The position numbers were made by a program, and so were the translations under genes. Source: Calditrichota bacterium (GTDB lineage Bacteria > Electryoneota > RPQS01). Taken from it: DNA of 46,387 nt. Under the pieces are notes generated by a model, which saw nothing but the letters and a program-made list of their open reading frames with translations, was not told where the DNA came from and searched no databases. Below are positions 1 to 7,420 of this stretch, in pieces. How positions within the stretch are numbered: the stretch's first letter is position 1; every line of letters starts with the position of its first letter. The DNA lies in NCBI GenBank assembly GCA_020637395.1, contig JACJWA010000005.1:1-46387 (forward strand), read 5' to 3'.

Positions 1-254
1 TTTTTCTCTTCTTTGGGCTGCGGCTTCTTCGGCTTTTTCTCGGGCTGAACCAACGGCGGCGCAGTCTCGGGGACTTTGAACTCGCGGTCGGGAGCTGCGA
101 TCTGCTGCACGGGCGGCTGCTTGGGGCGGATCAGCTTGACCTTGGTGACCTCGGGCAGCGGCTTCGGCTCTTCGACTTTGGCATAGCTGACCACAATCAT
201 CGCTCCGACGAAGAGCAAGTGCAGGACTATTGAGCCGATGAATGACTTACGCAT
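1..254 (-). CDS. TonB-family energy transducer (partial, cut by window edge)
   Basis: The ATG at 254 opens a reading frame that runs off the left edge, so only about 84 N-terminal residues are visible. They show a short cytoplasmic start (MRKSF), one membrane segment at about residues 5-23, then a Pro/Lys/Glu-rich stretch (KPKKPQPKEEK), the layout of TonB or TolA proteins. TonB crosses the periplasm and passes energy from the ExbB/ExbD proton channel to outer-membrane transporters. It lies directly downstream of exbB and exbD on the same strand, which supports the call. The receptor-binding C-terminal domain is outside the window, so TonB cannot be told from TolA here. Confidence 0.8.
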   Translation of the reverse strand, partial: MRKSFIGSIVLHLLFVGAMIVVSYAKVEEPKPLPEVTKVKLIRPKQPPVQQIAAPDREFKVPETAPPLVQPEKKPKKPQPKEEK

Positions 255-265
255 CTTCACGTTCC

Positions 266-292
266 CCGAGCAGGGTCTCCAGACCCTGCCGG
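266..292 (+). repeat. REP-like hairpin, copy A
   Basis: Imperfect palindrome between exbD and tonB. A 9-bp stem (GCAGGGTCT / AGACCCTGC) encloses a CC loop and is extended by CCG/CGG after a single unpaired A on the 5' side. The flanks CCCCGAG and GCCGGA recur in the other copies at 2268, 2316, 7432, 13285 and 13324. Confidence 0.85.
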
Positions 293-321
293 ACTCTCAT
301 ATCGTGCCAGCGCTCCACACG

Positions 322-792
322 CTACCCTCGACGGCCGGTTGCGGATTGCAGCGGATCGGCGATGAGTCCCAAGTCCGTGACGCCGACCTGACGCAACACG
401 TCAATGACATGCAGAACTTTTGAATACGGCACTTCTTTGTCGGCCTGCAGAAAGACCGGTTCCTTGGAACTGCCGTAAGTTTGCTCGAAGGCGACGTCAA
501 AGCTCGACTCATCCACTTTGCTCTGATCAATCAGAATCGAACCGTCCTTCTTGACGGTGATGGTGATGCCTTCGTCGCTTTTGGATTCGGCGGTGGACGC
601 CTGCGGAACGGCGACATCCACGGAGTTCTTGAGCATGGGTGCCGCGACCATGAAGATGATCAGCAGCACGAGTGTGACGTCCACGAGCGCAGTGATATTG
701 ATATCCGCGAGCGGCCGATAGTTGATTTTGGTCAACTGCTTGCGCTTGCGCGACGCGCGCTCTTCCTGCGGCAATCCCCCGGCGCCGGCCAT
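322..792 (-). CDS. exbD: ExbD/TolR-family biopolymer transport protein
   Basis: 156 residues, the usual family length. A basic N-terminal cytoplasmic stretch of about 33 residues is followed by one membrane helix (about 35-53, ALVDVTLVLLIIFMVAAP) and a periplasmic domain. The helix contains Asp38 in the position of the proton-conducting Asp of ExbD/TolR. The protein forms the stator core with ExbB and uses the proton motive force to drive TonB. The start is 3 nt after the exbB stop, so the two are co-translated. The last residues (SATGRRG) run close to the repeat-rich gap before tonB and may be affected by it. TolR is the alternative, but no other Tol-Pal genes are visible. Confidence 0.9.
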   Translation of the reverse strand: MAGAGGLPQEERASRKRKQLTKINYRPLADINITALVDVTLVLLIIFMVAAPMLKNSVDVAVPQASTAESKSDEGITITVKKDGSILIDQSKVDESSFDVAFEQTYGSSKEPVFLQADKEVPYSKVLHVIDVLRQVGVTDLGLIADPLQSATGRRG

Positions 793-795
793 GGC

Positions 796-1488
796 TTAGG
801 CCACTCCCACGCGTCCGGTGACGGCATTGCGGCGCACGAACTGACGATCCACCGCGAAGGCGAGATCGTCCCCGAAGGCTTCGGCGCGCTCGGCTTCTTT
901 GCGCAGCCAGTTGGAAAAAAAGTTATAGGCAATCAGCGCGGGAATTGCGACGAAGAGACCGAGGGCCGTGGCGACCAACGCTTCGGCGATGCCCGGCGCG
1001 ACGACGGCGATGGAGGCATTGCCCCAGATTCCGATGCGCTGGAAGGCCGAGATGATTCCCCACACGGTTCCGAGGAGTCCCAGGAACGGCGCGGCGGCGG
1101 AACAAGTGGCGAGGAAGGGCAGGAAGCGTTCGGCGCGATTCAGGTGATGCGCGGCGGCACGGGCATATTCTCGGGCGACCATTTCGCCGTCCAGATCATC
1201 CGGAATGCCGCGCTCGAAGAGTTCGCGATGCGCGTAGATATAGGCGCGGGCCGGGAAGGCGGAATGATAGCGTCGCGCCTCACCGAACATGTTGCGCGGA
1301 TCAAAATTCTTCCAGCTAACGCCTTCAAATCCCTTGGAGTCCTTGCGGACCCGCACCCACATCAGGAACTTGTCCAGGATGACCGTCCATGAAAGTAAGG
1401 ACATCACCCCAAGGATCATCAGGATGAACTTTGCGAAGGGCGAAGCTACGACGAGTAGCTGCCAAATGCTTTCAGTACCAGTTCCCAT
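796..1488 (-). CDS. exbB: ExbB/TolQ/MotA-family proton channel protein
   Basis: 230 residues with three membrane segments at roughly 14-38, 124-148 and 164-190 and a cytoplasmic loop between the first two, the ExbB/TolQ topology. The conserved small-residue region (FLATCSAAAPFLGLLGTVWG) begins the second helix. It forms a pentameric channel around ExbD and powers TonB-dependent uptake. It is the first gene of an exbB-exbD-tonB operon; a promoter with TTGACA and TATCTTTG boxes lies 80-110 nt upstream. The start ATG at 1488 has a modest AAAGAG ribosome site. Confidence 0.9.
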   Translation of the reverse strand: MGTGTESIWQLLVVASPFAKFILMILGVMSLLSWTVILDKFLMWVRVRKDSKGFEGVSWKNFDPRNMFGEARRYHSAFPARAYIYAHRELFERGIPDDLDGEMVAREYARAAAHHLNRAERFLPFLATCSAAAPFLGLLGTVWGIISAFQRIGIWGNASIAVVAPGIAEALVATALGLFVAIPALIAYNFFSNWLRKEAERAEAFGDDLAFAVDRQFVRRNAVTGRVGVA

Positions 1489-1566
1489 TGCGCAACTCTT
1501 TGTTCATCCTGAAGCTACTCCCCCGAAAATTGTGGCCATTCGATATGGCCTATTTCATAAAATACA

Positions 1567-1595
1567 AAGATATGAAAATGCAAACGGATTGTCAA
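1567..1595 (-). promoter_or_regulatory. Promoter of exbB-exbD-tonB
   Basis: On the minus strand TTGACA (1595-1590) and TATCTT (1572-1567) are separated by exactly 17 nt. The -10 reads TATCTTTG, matching the TANNTTTG consensus of Bacteroidota housekeeping promoters. The -35 box overlaps the stop codon of the upstream small gene. Confidence 0.7.
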
Positions 1596-1873
1596 GAATC
1601 CTCGAAGTTTGCTGACCCGACTCGTTTATTCTGAACGAGTGCAATGGGTGAACAGGGTTCGCCGAAGGACAGGACGGCGACGACCGGGGCGAGTTTGGCA
1701 ACGGCCATAAGGTAAACCCAGATGGGGATTTCCTGTTTGTGAATCCAGGGGACCATGACAGGCTGATCCCGATAGGGAGTGAGGTCAAGCTTGGCGAGGC
1801 TTGCGCGGAAGTCGGACTCGCGGATGATGCCGTCGCCGAGCAGGTCTTCGAGCGGGAAGCGAATGATATCCAC
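1592..1873 (-). CDS. Small DUF2480-like protein
   Basis: 93 residues. The pattern IIRESDFR...YRDQPV..P......PIWVYLMAVAKLAPVV..LSFGEPCSP resembles, from memory, the DUF2480 family of Bacteroidota, whose members end in a GEPCS motif. Those I recall are longer (about 160-170 residues) with two similar halves, so this looks like a single-module version. No function is established. It follows the 1882-2217 gene after 8 nt, so the pair is probably one transcript. An overlapping frame gives a 106-residue ORF that lacks family-like motifs and was set aside. Confidence 0.6.
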   Translation of the reverse strand: MDIIRFPLEDLLGDGIIRESDFRASLAKLDLTPYRDQPVMVPWIHKQEIPIWVYLMAVAKLAPVVAVLSFGEPCSPIALVQNKRVGSANFEDS

Positions 1874-1881
1874 AATCAGAA

Positions 1882-2217
1882 CTAAGTTTTGCGAATGAGG
1901 GAAAGAGAGAAGTCGCGGTCGGCGGTCTTCTCGATGCGAATTGTGTCACCGGCTTGCAAATTGTGCTCGGATGTGAACCGCGTCCAGCCGTGAAGTTTGG
2001 AGCGGTTGCGGAGCTGCATTTTCGAGCGGTCCACGTCGGATTCGATGACGAATCCGAGATCCGTATGGAGTCTTATGGGAATGCCGGGAGCACCATCTGA
2101 GTTTGAGACGGCATCAAGCGGAAAAAGTTCCAGAAAATCGAAGACATTCAGGTAGCGTTCAAGAAACCAGAGGTTCTCGTCGGTGAGTTGAATGTCATGG
2201 GAGAGTTTTGGGGGCAT
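1882..2217 (-). CDS. Hypothetical protein, possible B3/EcoRII-N-like pseudobarrel
   Basis: 111 residues, no signal peptide or membrane segment. The C-terminal half contains QLRNRSKLHGWTRF followed by LQAGDTIRIEK; the spacing is reminiscent of B3-like DNA-binding pseudobarrels, in which an R-R/G-W strand precedes an L..GD..... strand. This fold assignment is inference from motif memory and weak. The N-terminal part (ENLWFLERYLNVFDFLELFPLD) looks helical. The ATG at 2217 has no clear Shine-Dalgarno sequence and starts right after a terminator-like hairpin (2232-2258), so its own promoter is unclear. Confidence 0.55.
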   Translation of the reverse strand: MPPKLSHDIQLTDENLWFLERYLNVFDFLELFPLDAVSNSDGAPGIPIRLHTDLGFVIESDVDRSKMQLRNRSKLHGWTRFTSEHNLQAGDTIRIEKTADRDFSLSLIRKT

Positions 2218-2231
2218 GCTGGAAAAATGTG

Positions 2232-2258
2232 AAAGCGGGCCTTGCAGCGGCCCGCTTT
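2232..2258 (-). terminator. Rho-independent terminator after the IscA-type gene
   Basis: A perfect 10-bp stem AAAGCGGGCC / GGCCCGCTTT with a 7-nt loop is followed on the minus strand by a T-rich stretch (CACATTTTTCC). It lies between the REP-like pair and the next minus-strand gene and would end the lipA/iscA transcript. Confidence 0.7.
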
Positions 2259-2267
2259 GAAATGCTC

Positions 2268-2294
2268 CCGAGCGGGGTCTCCAGACCCCGCCGG
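2268..2294 (+). repeat. REP-like hairpin, copy B1
   Basis: Stem GCGGGGTCT / AGACCCCGC with a CC loop, extended by CCG/CGG around a bulged A, followed by GGAA. Relative to copy A, the third stem pair is changed A:T to G:C on both sides. Confidence 0.85.
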
Positions 2295-2315
2295 AATCCG
2301 ACGCGCATCACCGTT

Positions 2316-2342
2316 CCGGCAGGACGTGGACGTCCTGCTCGG
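2316..2342 (-). repeat. REP-like hairpin, copy B2 (inverted to B1)
   Basis: Read on the minus strand it has the same plan: CCG, bulged A, stem GCAGGACGT / ACGTCCTGC, CC loop, then GCCGGAA. Three consecutive stem pairs differ from copy A and all are compensated. With B1 it forms an inverted pair that ends 3 nt before the stop codon of the IscA-type gene. Confidence 0.85.
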
Positions 2343-2345
2343 GGA

Positions 2346-2669
2346 CTATGCGCTGAATGAGTTGCCGCAGCCGCAGGAGCGCTTGGCGTTGGGATTCTTG
2401 AACACGAAGCCCGAACCGTTCAGGCCGTCTTCATAGTCAATCTCGGTGCCGTTCAAGTAGAGATAGCTCTTCATGTCGCAGACGAGCTTGATGCCGTCCT
2501 GTTCGAAGACCTGATCATCCTCGGACAGTTGGTTGTCGAATCCGAGGACATAGTTCATGCCGCTGCAGCCGCCGCCGCGCACGCCCATGCGCAGATTCCA
2601 ATCGGACTTTTGTTCCTGCTCCATGATGGCCTTGACTTTGGTGGTGGCCGTTCCGGTCAGAGTGATCAT
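2346..2669 (-). CDS. IscA/SufA/ErpA-family (HesB) iron-sulfur cluster carrier
   Basis: 107 residues, the standard A-type carrier length. The three invariant cysteines are present: Cys35 in GGGCSG, and Cys99 and Cys101 in the C-terminal CGCG. A-type carriers receive Fe-S clusters from a scaffold and deliver them to client enzymes. LipA, which needs two [4Fe-4S] clusters, is encoded immediately upstream on the same strand, and ErpA-like delivery to IspG and IspH is known in other bacteria. The start ATG at 2669 has a strong AAGGAGA ribosome site. A four-unit heptamer array sits 18 nt upstream of the start. Which paralogue (IscA, SufA or ErpA) cannot be decided from sequence alone. Confidence 0.92.
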   Translation of the reverse strand: MITLTGTATTKVKAIMEQEQKSDWNLRMGVRGGGCSGMNYVLGFDNQLSEDDQVFEQDGIKLVCDMKSYLYLNGTEIDYEDGLNGSGFVFKNPNAKRSCGCGNSFSA

Positions 2670-2687
2670 GTTTTCTCCTTGTGAGAA

Positions 2688-2715
2688 TTATGAATTATGA
2701 AATATGAAATCTGAA
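2688..2715 (-). repeat. Heptamer tandem repeat upstream of the IscA-type gene
   Basis: Four adjacent 7-bp units on the plus strand: TTATGAA, TTATGAA, ATATGAA, ATCTGAA. The array ends 18 nt before the start codon, just upstream of the ribosome site. A matching four-unit array precedes the NifU-like gene (12284-12311). Confidence 0.85.
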
Positions 2716-2719
2716 GAAA

Positions 2720-3628
2720 CTACACGGCGGCGAGTTTGCCTTCGCGCAGAAGTTGTTCCTGGGTTTCCGCTTTGTAGGAACTGCGGACGAGCGGACCGCT
2801 TTCGACGTGCTTCAGGCCGAGCGCTTCGCCGAGTTCCTTGTATTCGCGGAACTGCTCGGGATGAATGTACTCGATGACGGGCAGATGCCGGCGCGACGGC
2901 TGCATGTATTGGCCGATAGTCAGGAGATCGCAGCCGGTTTCGGCCAGATCGCGCATGACTTCCTTGACGTCTTTGGGTGTTTCGCCGAGACCGACCATGA
3001 TACCGGACTTGACGATCATGCCGTGACGCTTGGCGCGCGCCAGAGTTTCCAGACTCCGCCAGTACTTGGCTTGCGGACGCACCTGCGCATGCAGGCGGAA
3101 GACGGTTTCCATGTTGTGCGCATAGACTGCGGGACCCGCTTCGCACACCGTCGCGACGCATTCGGGCTTGCCTTTGAAATCAGGGACCAGCACCTCGAGC
3201 CGCGTCAGGGGAGAAATCTCTTTGCACAGGCGAATCGTTTCGGCGATATGCCCCGCGCCGCAATCGTCGAGCTCGTCGCGATCCACGGAGGTGATCACGA
3301 TGTATTTCAGGTCGAATTCTTTCAAGGCTTCGGCCACGCGGCGCGGCTCATCGGGATCGAGCGGCAGGGGCCGTCCGGTTTTCACGTTGCAGAAGCCGCA
3401 CGAGCGCGTGCAGATATCGCCCATGATCATGATGGTGGCGGTGCCGCGCGACCAGCACTCGGCCATATTCGGGCAGGCGGCCTCTTCGCACACGGTAAAC
3501 AGCTTGGAGCCGTGAATAAGTTCCCGGACTCCATGAAACTGCTTGGTGTGGCCGATTTTGATTTTCAGCCACTCGGGTTTGCGCGGGGAGACGGTGTCGG
3601 TCTCGGTCAGTATGGGTAGTGCTTGCAT
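2720..3628 (-). CDS. lipA: Lipoyl synthase
   Basis: 302 residues. LipA inserts two sulfurs into protein-bound octanoyl groups to make lipoate for 2-oxoacid dehydrogenases and glycine cleavage. Both cluster motifs are visible: the auxiliary C-X4-C-X5-C (Cys47, Cys52, Cys58) and the radical-SAM C-X3-C-X2-C (Cys73, Cys77, Cys80). The conserved C-terminal RSSY motif is present (GPLVRSSYKAE). It starts 2 nt after the stop of the Asp-box protein gene, so its expression may depend on that upstream secreted-protein gene, an odd pairing. The IscA-type carrier is just downstream. Confidence 0.97.
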   Translation of the reverse strand: MQALPILTETDTVSPRKPEWLKIKIGHTKQFHGVRELIHGSKLFTVCEEAACPNMAECWSRGTATIMIMGDICTRSCGFCNVKTGRPLPLDPDEPRRVAEALKEFDLKYIVITSVDRDELDDCGAGHIAETIRLCKEISPLTRLEVLVPDFKGKPECVATVCEAGPAVYAHNMETVFRLHAQVRPQAKYWRSLETLARAKRHGMIVKSGIMVGLGETPKDVKEVMRDLAETGCDLLTIGQYMQPSRRHLPVIEYIHPEQFREYKELGEALGLKHVESGPLVRSSYKAETQEQLLREGKLAAV

Positions 3629-3630
3629 GC

Positions 3631-5214
3631 TTATTCCAAAACGGCCTTCACGACATAGTAGCGCTTGTCTTGCGTGACGAAGGCCGACGTGTCAATCATA
3701 AAGGTGTCGCTGGTGGTGCCGACAAAGGTTTCAAAGGTGCCGAGCGGGTCGTCGGTGCGATAGACGTTGTAGGCGGCACCGTCCACGGGACGCCAGTCGA
3801 GACGCGCATCGTCGCCGGAGACGGAGACCACCAATCCTTGAGGTACGGGAACCTCGAGGCTGAACCAATTGGCGTAGGCGTCGCCCGGATCATTGCGCGT
3901 GTCCACCCAGCCGTAGTAGAAGCTGTTGTTGTGGCGGAAGGCCGCGCCGTTGTAGTCTCCGAGGAAGTTCGTGACGGTCGGATCGCACTGCACATCGGAA
4001 ATCGGAAAGCTTGCGGCGAACGTCGTGCCGCCGTCGGTGGAGACGGTTGCATAGGGCTTGTACAAACATCCGGCAGGATCATCGCGGCGATCGAGCCATG
4101 CAAAGCCGAGTGCGCCGGTTTCAGGATGCACGCTCATCCACTGCCACCACTGCCACGTTTCATTGGGGCCGTCGTCCACGCGCACGGGCGCGCTCCATGT
4201 GAGCCCCTGATCCGTCGAACGGCTCATCATCACGTCGGGATCGGTACCGTTGTAGGTCACCCACGACACATAGACCCAGCCGTTGCGCGGACCGCCGGAA
4301 ATGTCACACGCGACCACCGGATAGCACGGAGTACGGAAGGTTCCGCAGGGATTGGGCTCACCCCAGAGATCATTGAAAGTGGATACAGAGACATCTGTTC
4401 CCCATGTCACGCCGCCGTCGAGCGAGCGATCCACGCGCACGCGGCCTGTGGAGTAGTCAAAGAACGCGACGTAGACTTCGCCGTTCGGTCCGGTTCCCGG
4501 GCAGGAGAATTGACAGGAACTCGAAGTCGAGATGCGCGTTGGCGCGGAATAGGTTGCTCCTCCGTCGGTGGAGCGGGAGACAAAGATCGGCGAACCGCCC
4601 GATGCTTGAAATCTTGTCCACGAGACGTAGTGCGTGTTCTCGTAGGGAGACGTCGGTGAGAGATCGCAGCAGGCGTAGGGCTTGTCTTCGAAATCCGCGC
4701 CGGGCGCATCAATGTGCGCGACGATAGCGACGGGAGCGGACCAGGTGATGCCGCTGTCCGTCGAGGTTTGCACGTAGAGCCCGCTGTCATCCGTCGTGCG
4801 GTCGAAGGTGATGTAGTTTGCGTAGAGCCGTCCGGTGCGATCAATTGCCGCGACCGGATCGCCCGAGGCTTCAAAGACTCCCACGGGTCCGCGCGTGACG
4901 AGGGCATCGTAGAACGAGTCGCCGCCGTCGGTGCTGACATAGAAACCGCCGGACGCGTCGCCGTTGCGATAGTCATTCGATCCGCCCATGACCAAGCGCG
5001 GATTGAGAATCCATGAGGCCATGGTGATTTCATTTTGACGCGCGGCGGTCACATCCTGATTCATTTGGACTTCGTTACCATCGAGATCGAGCGGTGAGTT
5101 TTCACCGTGAAATTGCTCGGGACCGAACTCCACGACTCCGGAGCGCGGGACAAAGGGAAGCTCATCGGCGAACAGAGCAGAACAGAACAATACGACCAAG
5201 AGTAAAATGTGCAT
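3631..5214 (-). CDS. Secreted Asp-box (BNR) beta-propeller protein
   Basis: 527 residues starting with a signal peptide (MHILLLVVLFCSALFA). Six Asp-box-type motifs are visible (for example VSTDGGDSF, TSTDSGITW, RSTDGGATY, RSLDGGVTW, RSTDQGLTW, VSTDGGTTF), which mark a sialidase-type propeller. I see no clear F/YRIP motif of true sialidases, so hydrolase activity should not be assumed. The last roughly 90 residues look like a fibronectin III sandwich (ARLDWRPVDGAAYNVYR). There is no T9SS sorting tail. The start has a GAGGA ribosome site. It lies 97 nt downstream of the lipoprotein gene and 2 nt upstream of lipA. Confidence 0.8.
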   Translation of the reverse strand: MHILLLVVLFCSALFADELPFVPRSGVVEFGPEQFHGENSPLDLDGNEVQMNQDVTAARQNEITMASWILNPRLVMGGSNDYRNGDASGGFYVSTDGGDSFYDALVTRGPVGVFEASGDPVAAIDRTGRLYANYITFDRTTDDSGLYVQTSTDSGITWSAPVAIVAHIDAPGADFEDKPYACCDLSPTSPYENTHYVSWTRFQASGGSPIFVSRSTDGGATYSAPTRISTSSSCQFSCPGTGPNGEVYVAFFDYSTGRVRVDRSLDGGVTWGTDVSVSTFNDLWGEPNPCGTFRTPCYPVVACDISGGPRNGWVYVSWVTYNGTDPDVMMSRSTDQGLTWSAPVRVDDGPNETWQWWQWMSVHPETGALGFAWLDRRDDPAGCLYKPYATVSTDGGTTFAASFPISDVQCDPTVTNFLGDYNGAAFRHNNSFYYGWVDTRNDPGDAYANWFSLEVPVPQGLVVSVSGDDARLDWRPVDGAAYNVYRTDDPLGTFETFVGTTSDTFMIDTSAFVTQDKRYYVVKAVLE

Positions 5215-5311
5215 CGGAATCCTCGCAATTCAGAGTAAGCCCGTCATTTTCCATGTGGGATCACGTCACCACCATATTTTCAAAAAAAACTCAAGCATAT
5301 TGCGGAACAAG

Positions 5312-6409
5312 TCAGCTTGCGGACACGACGCGTTTTGCGGGATACTTGTTGCCGTCATTGTCCACGGCGACGATGGTAAATTGGAACGAATACCCTGCTT
5401 GCAATCTCGGCGCATTGAAGCTATAGTCGGCTGCATTGCCCGAGGCGCTGACTTCACCGAGCAGCGTGGGAGCGGAGTATTGATCGGGAAGTCCCATGAA
5501 CCAGACTTCGAAACCTGTGCAAGCTTCTTCGAAGGACGTGTGCCACGCGACGACCGAATTGGACTCGGTGCGCGTGACGGAGAGTTCGTCCACGTTGGCG
5601 CAGGGGACGCTGTCGAGCCACGAGATGGTTGCCTTGCCGTAACAGCGTCCTGTGAAAAACCGCAGCGACCAGAAATCTCCGTAGCGTTCCTGCTGCCAGG
5701 CGGCGGGAAGAAAGTCCACGTGGCCATCAGGTGTGTCATCGCAGCTTCCGGAAATCAGCATAATGGGAAGCTCGTCGGAATGCACGGAGTCGGCGCGCGA
5801 GAACAGCACGGAAGTTTGAGCGCCGTCACAGGTCTCAATGCAAAACGGCTCGTCGGTGTTATAGCCGACGACGAACTCGAGCGAGCCGGGAATGATAAAG
5901 CATTGCGGCGGATCGGTCTCGGCAAGTTCGCAGGTCCACTCGCTCGCGGGCAGATCCACGGTGTCGGGTGGACCGGTGTGCGCAATCAAGGAGAACATCG
6001 GGCTGGTCCAGACGACTCGCCCGTTCTCGCCGGTGTAGGCGCGCAGGTAGAAGGACATCAATCCGCCGCCGGACTTGAACACGGGACTGACAAACGACGC
6101 GCCGTCAAAATAGAAGTCCGCGAAGTTCGCGAACCAGGCCTCGGGAATGTTCACATAGCCGGGCGGTGTGGGGCAGTCGTCGTGCACGTCGGGACCGTCG
6201 CGCTCTGTGTCATAGAAAATCCGAACCTGCGTAAACTCCGTGATCGGAACGTCGCCCGCGCAATCCGCGGTGAGCGGACCCGTGCAGCGAAAGACGGTGT
6301 TGTAGCGATAGTCGGGGTTTCCCACGGAGTTGTCGTCGTCGCTATCGCAGGATAGAAAGAACAGAGCCGCAGTGCACAGGAAGAGAATACTCCAAGACGT
6401 CTTGCTCAT
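5312..6409 (-). CDS. Surface lipoprotein of unknown function
   Basis: 365 residues with a type II signal peptide; the lipid cysteine is Cys21 in FFLSC. It is followed by DSDDDNS, which resembles the acidic lipoprotein export signal that sends lipoproteins to the cell surface in Bacteroidota. The body contains many cysteines (for example FRCTGPLTADCAGD, FCIETCDG), suggesting disulfides. The C-terminal 90 residues look like a fibronectin III domain (SVVAWHTSFEEACTGFEVWF) as in the adjacent Asp-box protein. No family recognised. The start ATG at 6409 has a CGGAG ribosome site. Confidence 0.75.
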   Translation of the reverse strand: MSKTSWSILFLCTAALFFLSCDSDDDNSVGNPDYRYNTVFRCTGPLTADCAGDVPITEFTQVRIFYDTERDGPDVHDDCPTPPGYVNIPEAWFANFADFYFDGASFVSPVFKSGGGLMSFYLRAYTGENGRVVWTSPMFSLIAHTGPPDTVDLPASEWTCELAETDPPQCFIIPGSLEFVVGYNTDEPFCIETCDGAQTSVLFSRADSVHSDELPIMLISGSCDDTPDGHVDFLPAAWQQERYGDFWSLRFFTGRCYGKATISWLDSVPCANVDELSVTRTESNSVVAWHTSFEEACTGFEVWFMGLPDQYSAPTLLGEVSASGNAADYSFNAPRLQAGYSFQFTIVAVDNDGNKYPAKRVVSAS

Positions 6410-6447
6410 AAGAACTCCGGACGGAATAAGCTGAACAATAAAGGAAG

Positions 6448-6473
6448 GTGAGCGCGCTAAATGGCTCGCTCAC
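6448..6473 (-). terminator. Terminator hairpin overlapping the ispH stop
   Basis: On the minus strand GTGAGCG (6473-6467) pairs with CGCTCAC (6454-6448) across a 12-nt loop and is followed by CTTCCTTTATTG. It begins at the ispH stop codon and probably ends the isoprenoid gene run. The T-tract is imperfect. Confidence 0.55.
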
Positions 6474-7420
6474 TCACAATCGCAGTCGTCTTTCTCCATT
6501 TCGGCGAGCTCCTGTTCCTGCTGCCGGGCTTCCCAGTCGGCGGTGTCGCGCAGGATGCCGGCTCCGGTTTTTTCGCCGATCACGTCGCGGACTTTTTCGA
6601 GGAGCCAATGCGGCGTGGAGGCCGAGCCCGTGACGCCGATGGTGTCGCCGTCGCGGAACCAGGAGAAGTCAATATCGTTCTCTTCGACGATCAGATGCGC
6701 GCGGTCGTTCATGCGCTTGCAGACGCCGTAGAGAGCTTTGGTGTTGGAGCTCTTCGTGCCGCCGACCATCAGGATCACATCCACCTGCTTGGCGAATTGC
6801 TCGAGATCACGGTCGCGGCCCACGACGAAGCGGCAGAGTGTGTTTTCGACCTGCACTTCAACGTCGTTTGCGTATTCTTTGATCCAGCCGATGCGCTCTT
6901 CGAACCACTCTTTGGCCACCGTGGTTTGCGCGAGGACGAAAACTTTCTTTTTCGGATCGAGTTGTTTGACATCGTCGCGCTCGTAAACCACAAAGGCTTC
7001 GTTGTCGCAGTGTCCCTTGATGCCGATGGTCTCGGGGTGATAGGGCTTGCCGATAATCACAACTTGCGCACCGGCTTCGTAGTGCTTGCGCGCGATATTC
7101 TGCGAGCGCGTCACGACGGGGCAGGTGCCGTCAATCAACTCCACGCCGAGTTCTTTGGCTTTGGCGTAAGTTTCGGGCGGTTCGCCGTGCGCGCGAATCA
7201 GGACTTGACGGGGGCCGTCAGGCGCGGCCATGCCGCTGTGATCCGTGGAGGAAAGTCCGCTTCTTTCGAGTCGCGAGATCTCAACTTCGTTGTGAATGAT
7301 GTCTCCGAGCGAAACCAAAGGAAGCCCGGTATCGCTCATAACTTTTTCGGCCATTTTCACGACACGGCGCACGCCGCCGCAAAAACCCGCACGCGGATCA
7401 ACCAGAACTTTCATGCTCAT
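6470..7420 (-). CDS. ispH: 4-hydroxy-3-methylbut-2-enyl diphosphate reductase
   Basis: 316 residues. IspH carries out the last MEP-pathway step, reducing HMBPP to IPP and DMAPP with a [4Fe-4S] cluster. Cluster ligands Cys14 (GFCGGV), Cys100 (DGTCP) and Cys196 are present, with the substrate histidines His43, His78 (AHGEPPE) and His128 and the catalytic Glu130 (HPET). The SSNT motif lies in GTKSSNTKAL. The start overlaps the dxs stop as ATGA; an alternative ATG two codons later (7414) is equally plausible. The C-terminus ends in an acidic Cys pair (DDCDCE) that I cannot explain. It needs electrons, and a candidate reductase gene lies in the same gene run. Confidence 0.97.
   Translation of the reverse strand: MSMKVLVDPRAGFCGGVRRVVKMAEKVMSDTGLPLVSLGDIIHNEVEISRLERSGLSSTDHSGMAAPDGPRQVLIRAHGEPPETYAKAKELGVELIDGTCPVVTRSQNIARKHYEAGAQVVIIGKPYHPETIGIKGHCDNEAFVVYERDDVKQLDPKKKVFVLAQTTVAKEWFEERIGWIKEYANDVEVQVENTLCRFVVGRDRDLEQFAKQVDVILMVGGTKSSNTKALYGVCKRMNDRAHLIVEENDIDFSWFRDGDTIGVTGSASTPHWLLEKVRDVIGEKTGAGILRDTADWEARQQEQELAEMEKDDCDCE

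Noticed and set aside
3044..3062. Further copy of the REP-like hairpin inside lipA (GTTTCCAGACTCCGCC)
   Set aside because: No pairing stem and no CCGA...CGGAA frame; resemblance is short and within conserved coding sequence.
3631..5214. True sialidase
   Set aside because: Asp boxes are present, but I found no clear RIP motif or arginine triad, so only the propeller fold is claimed.
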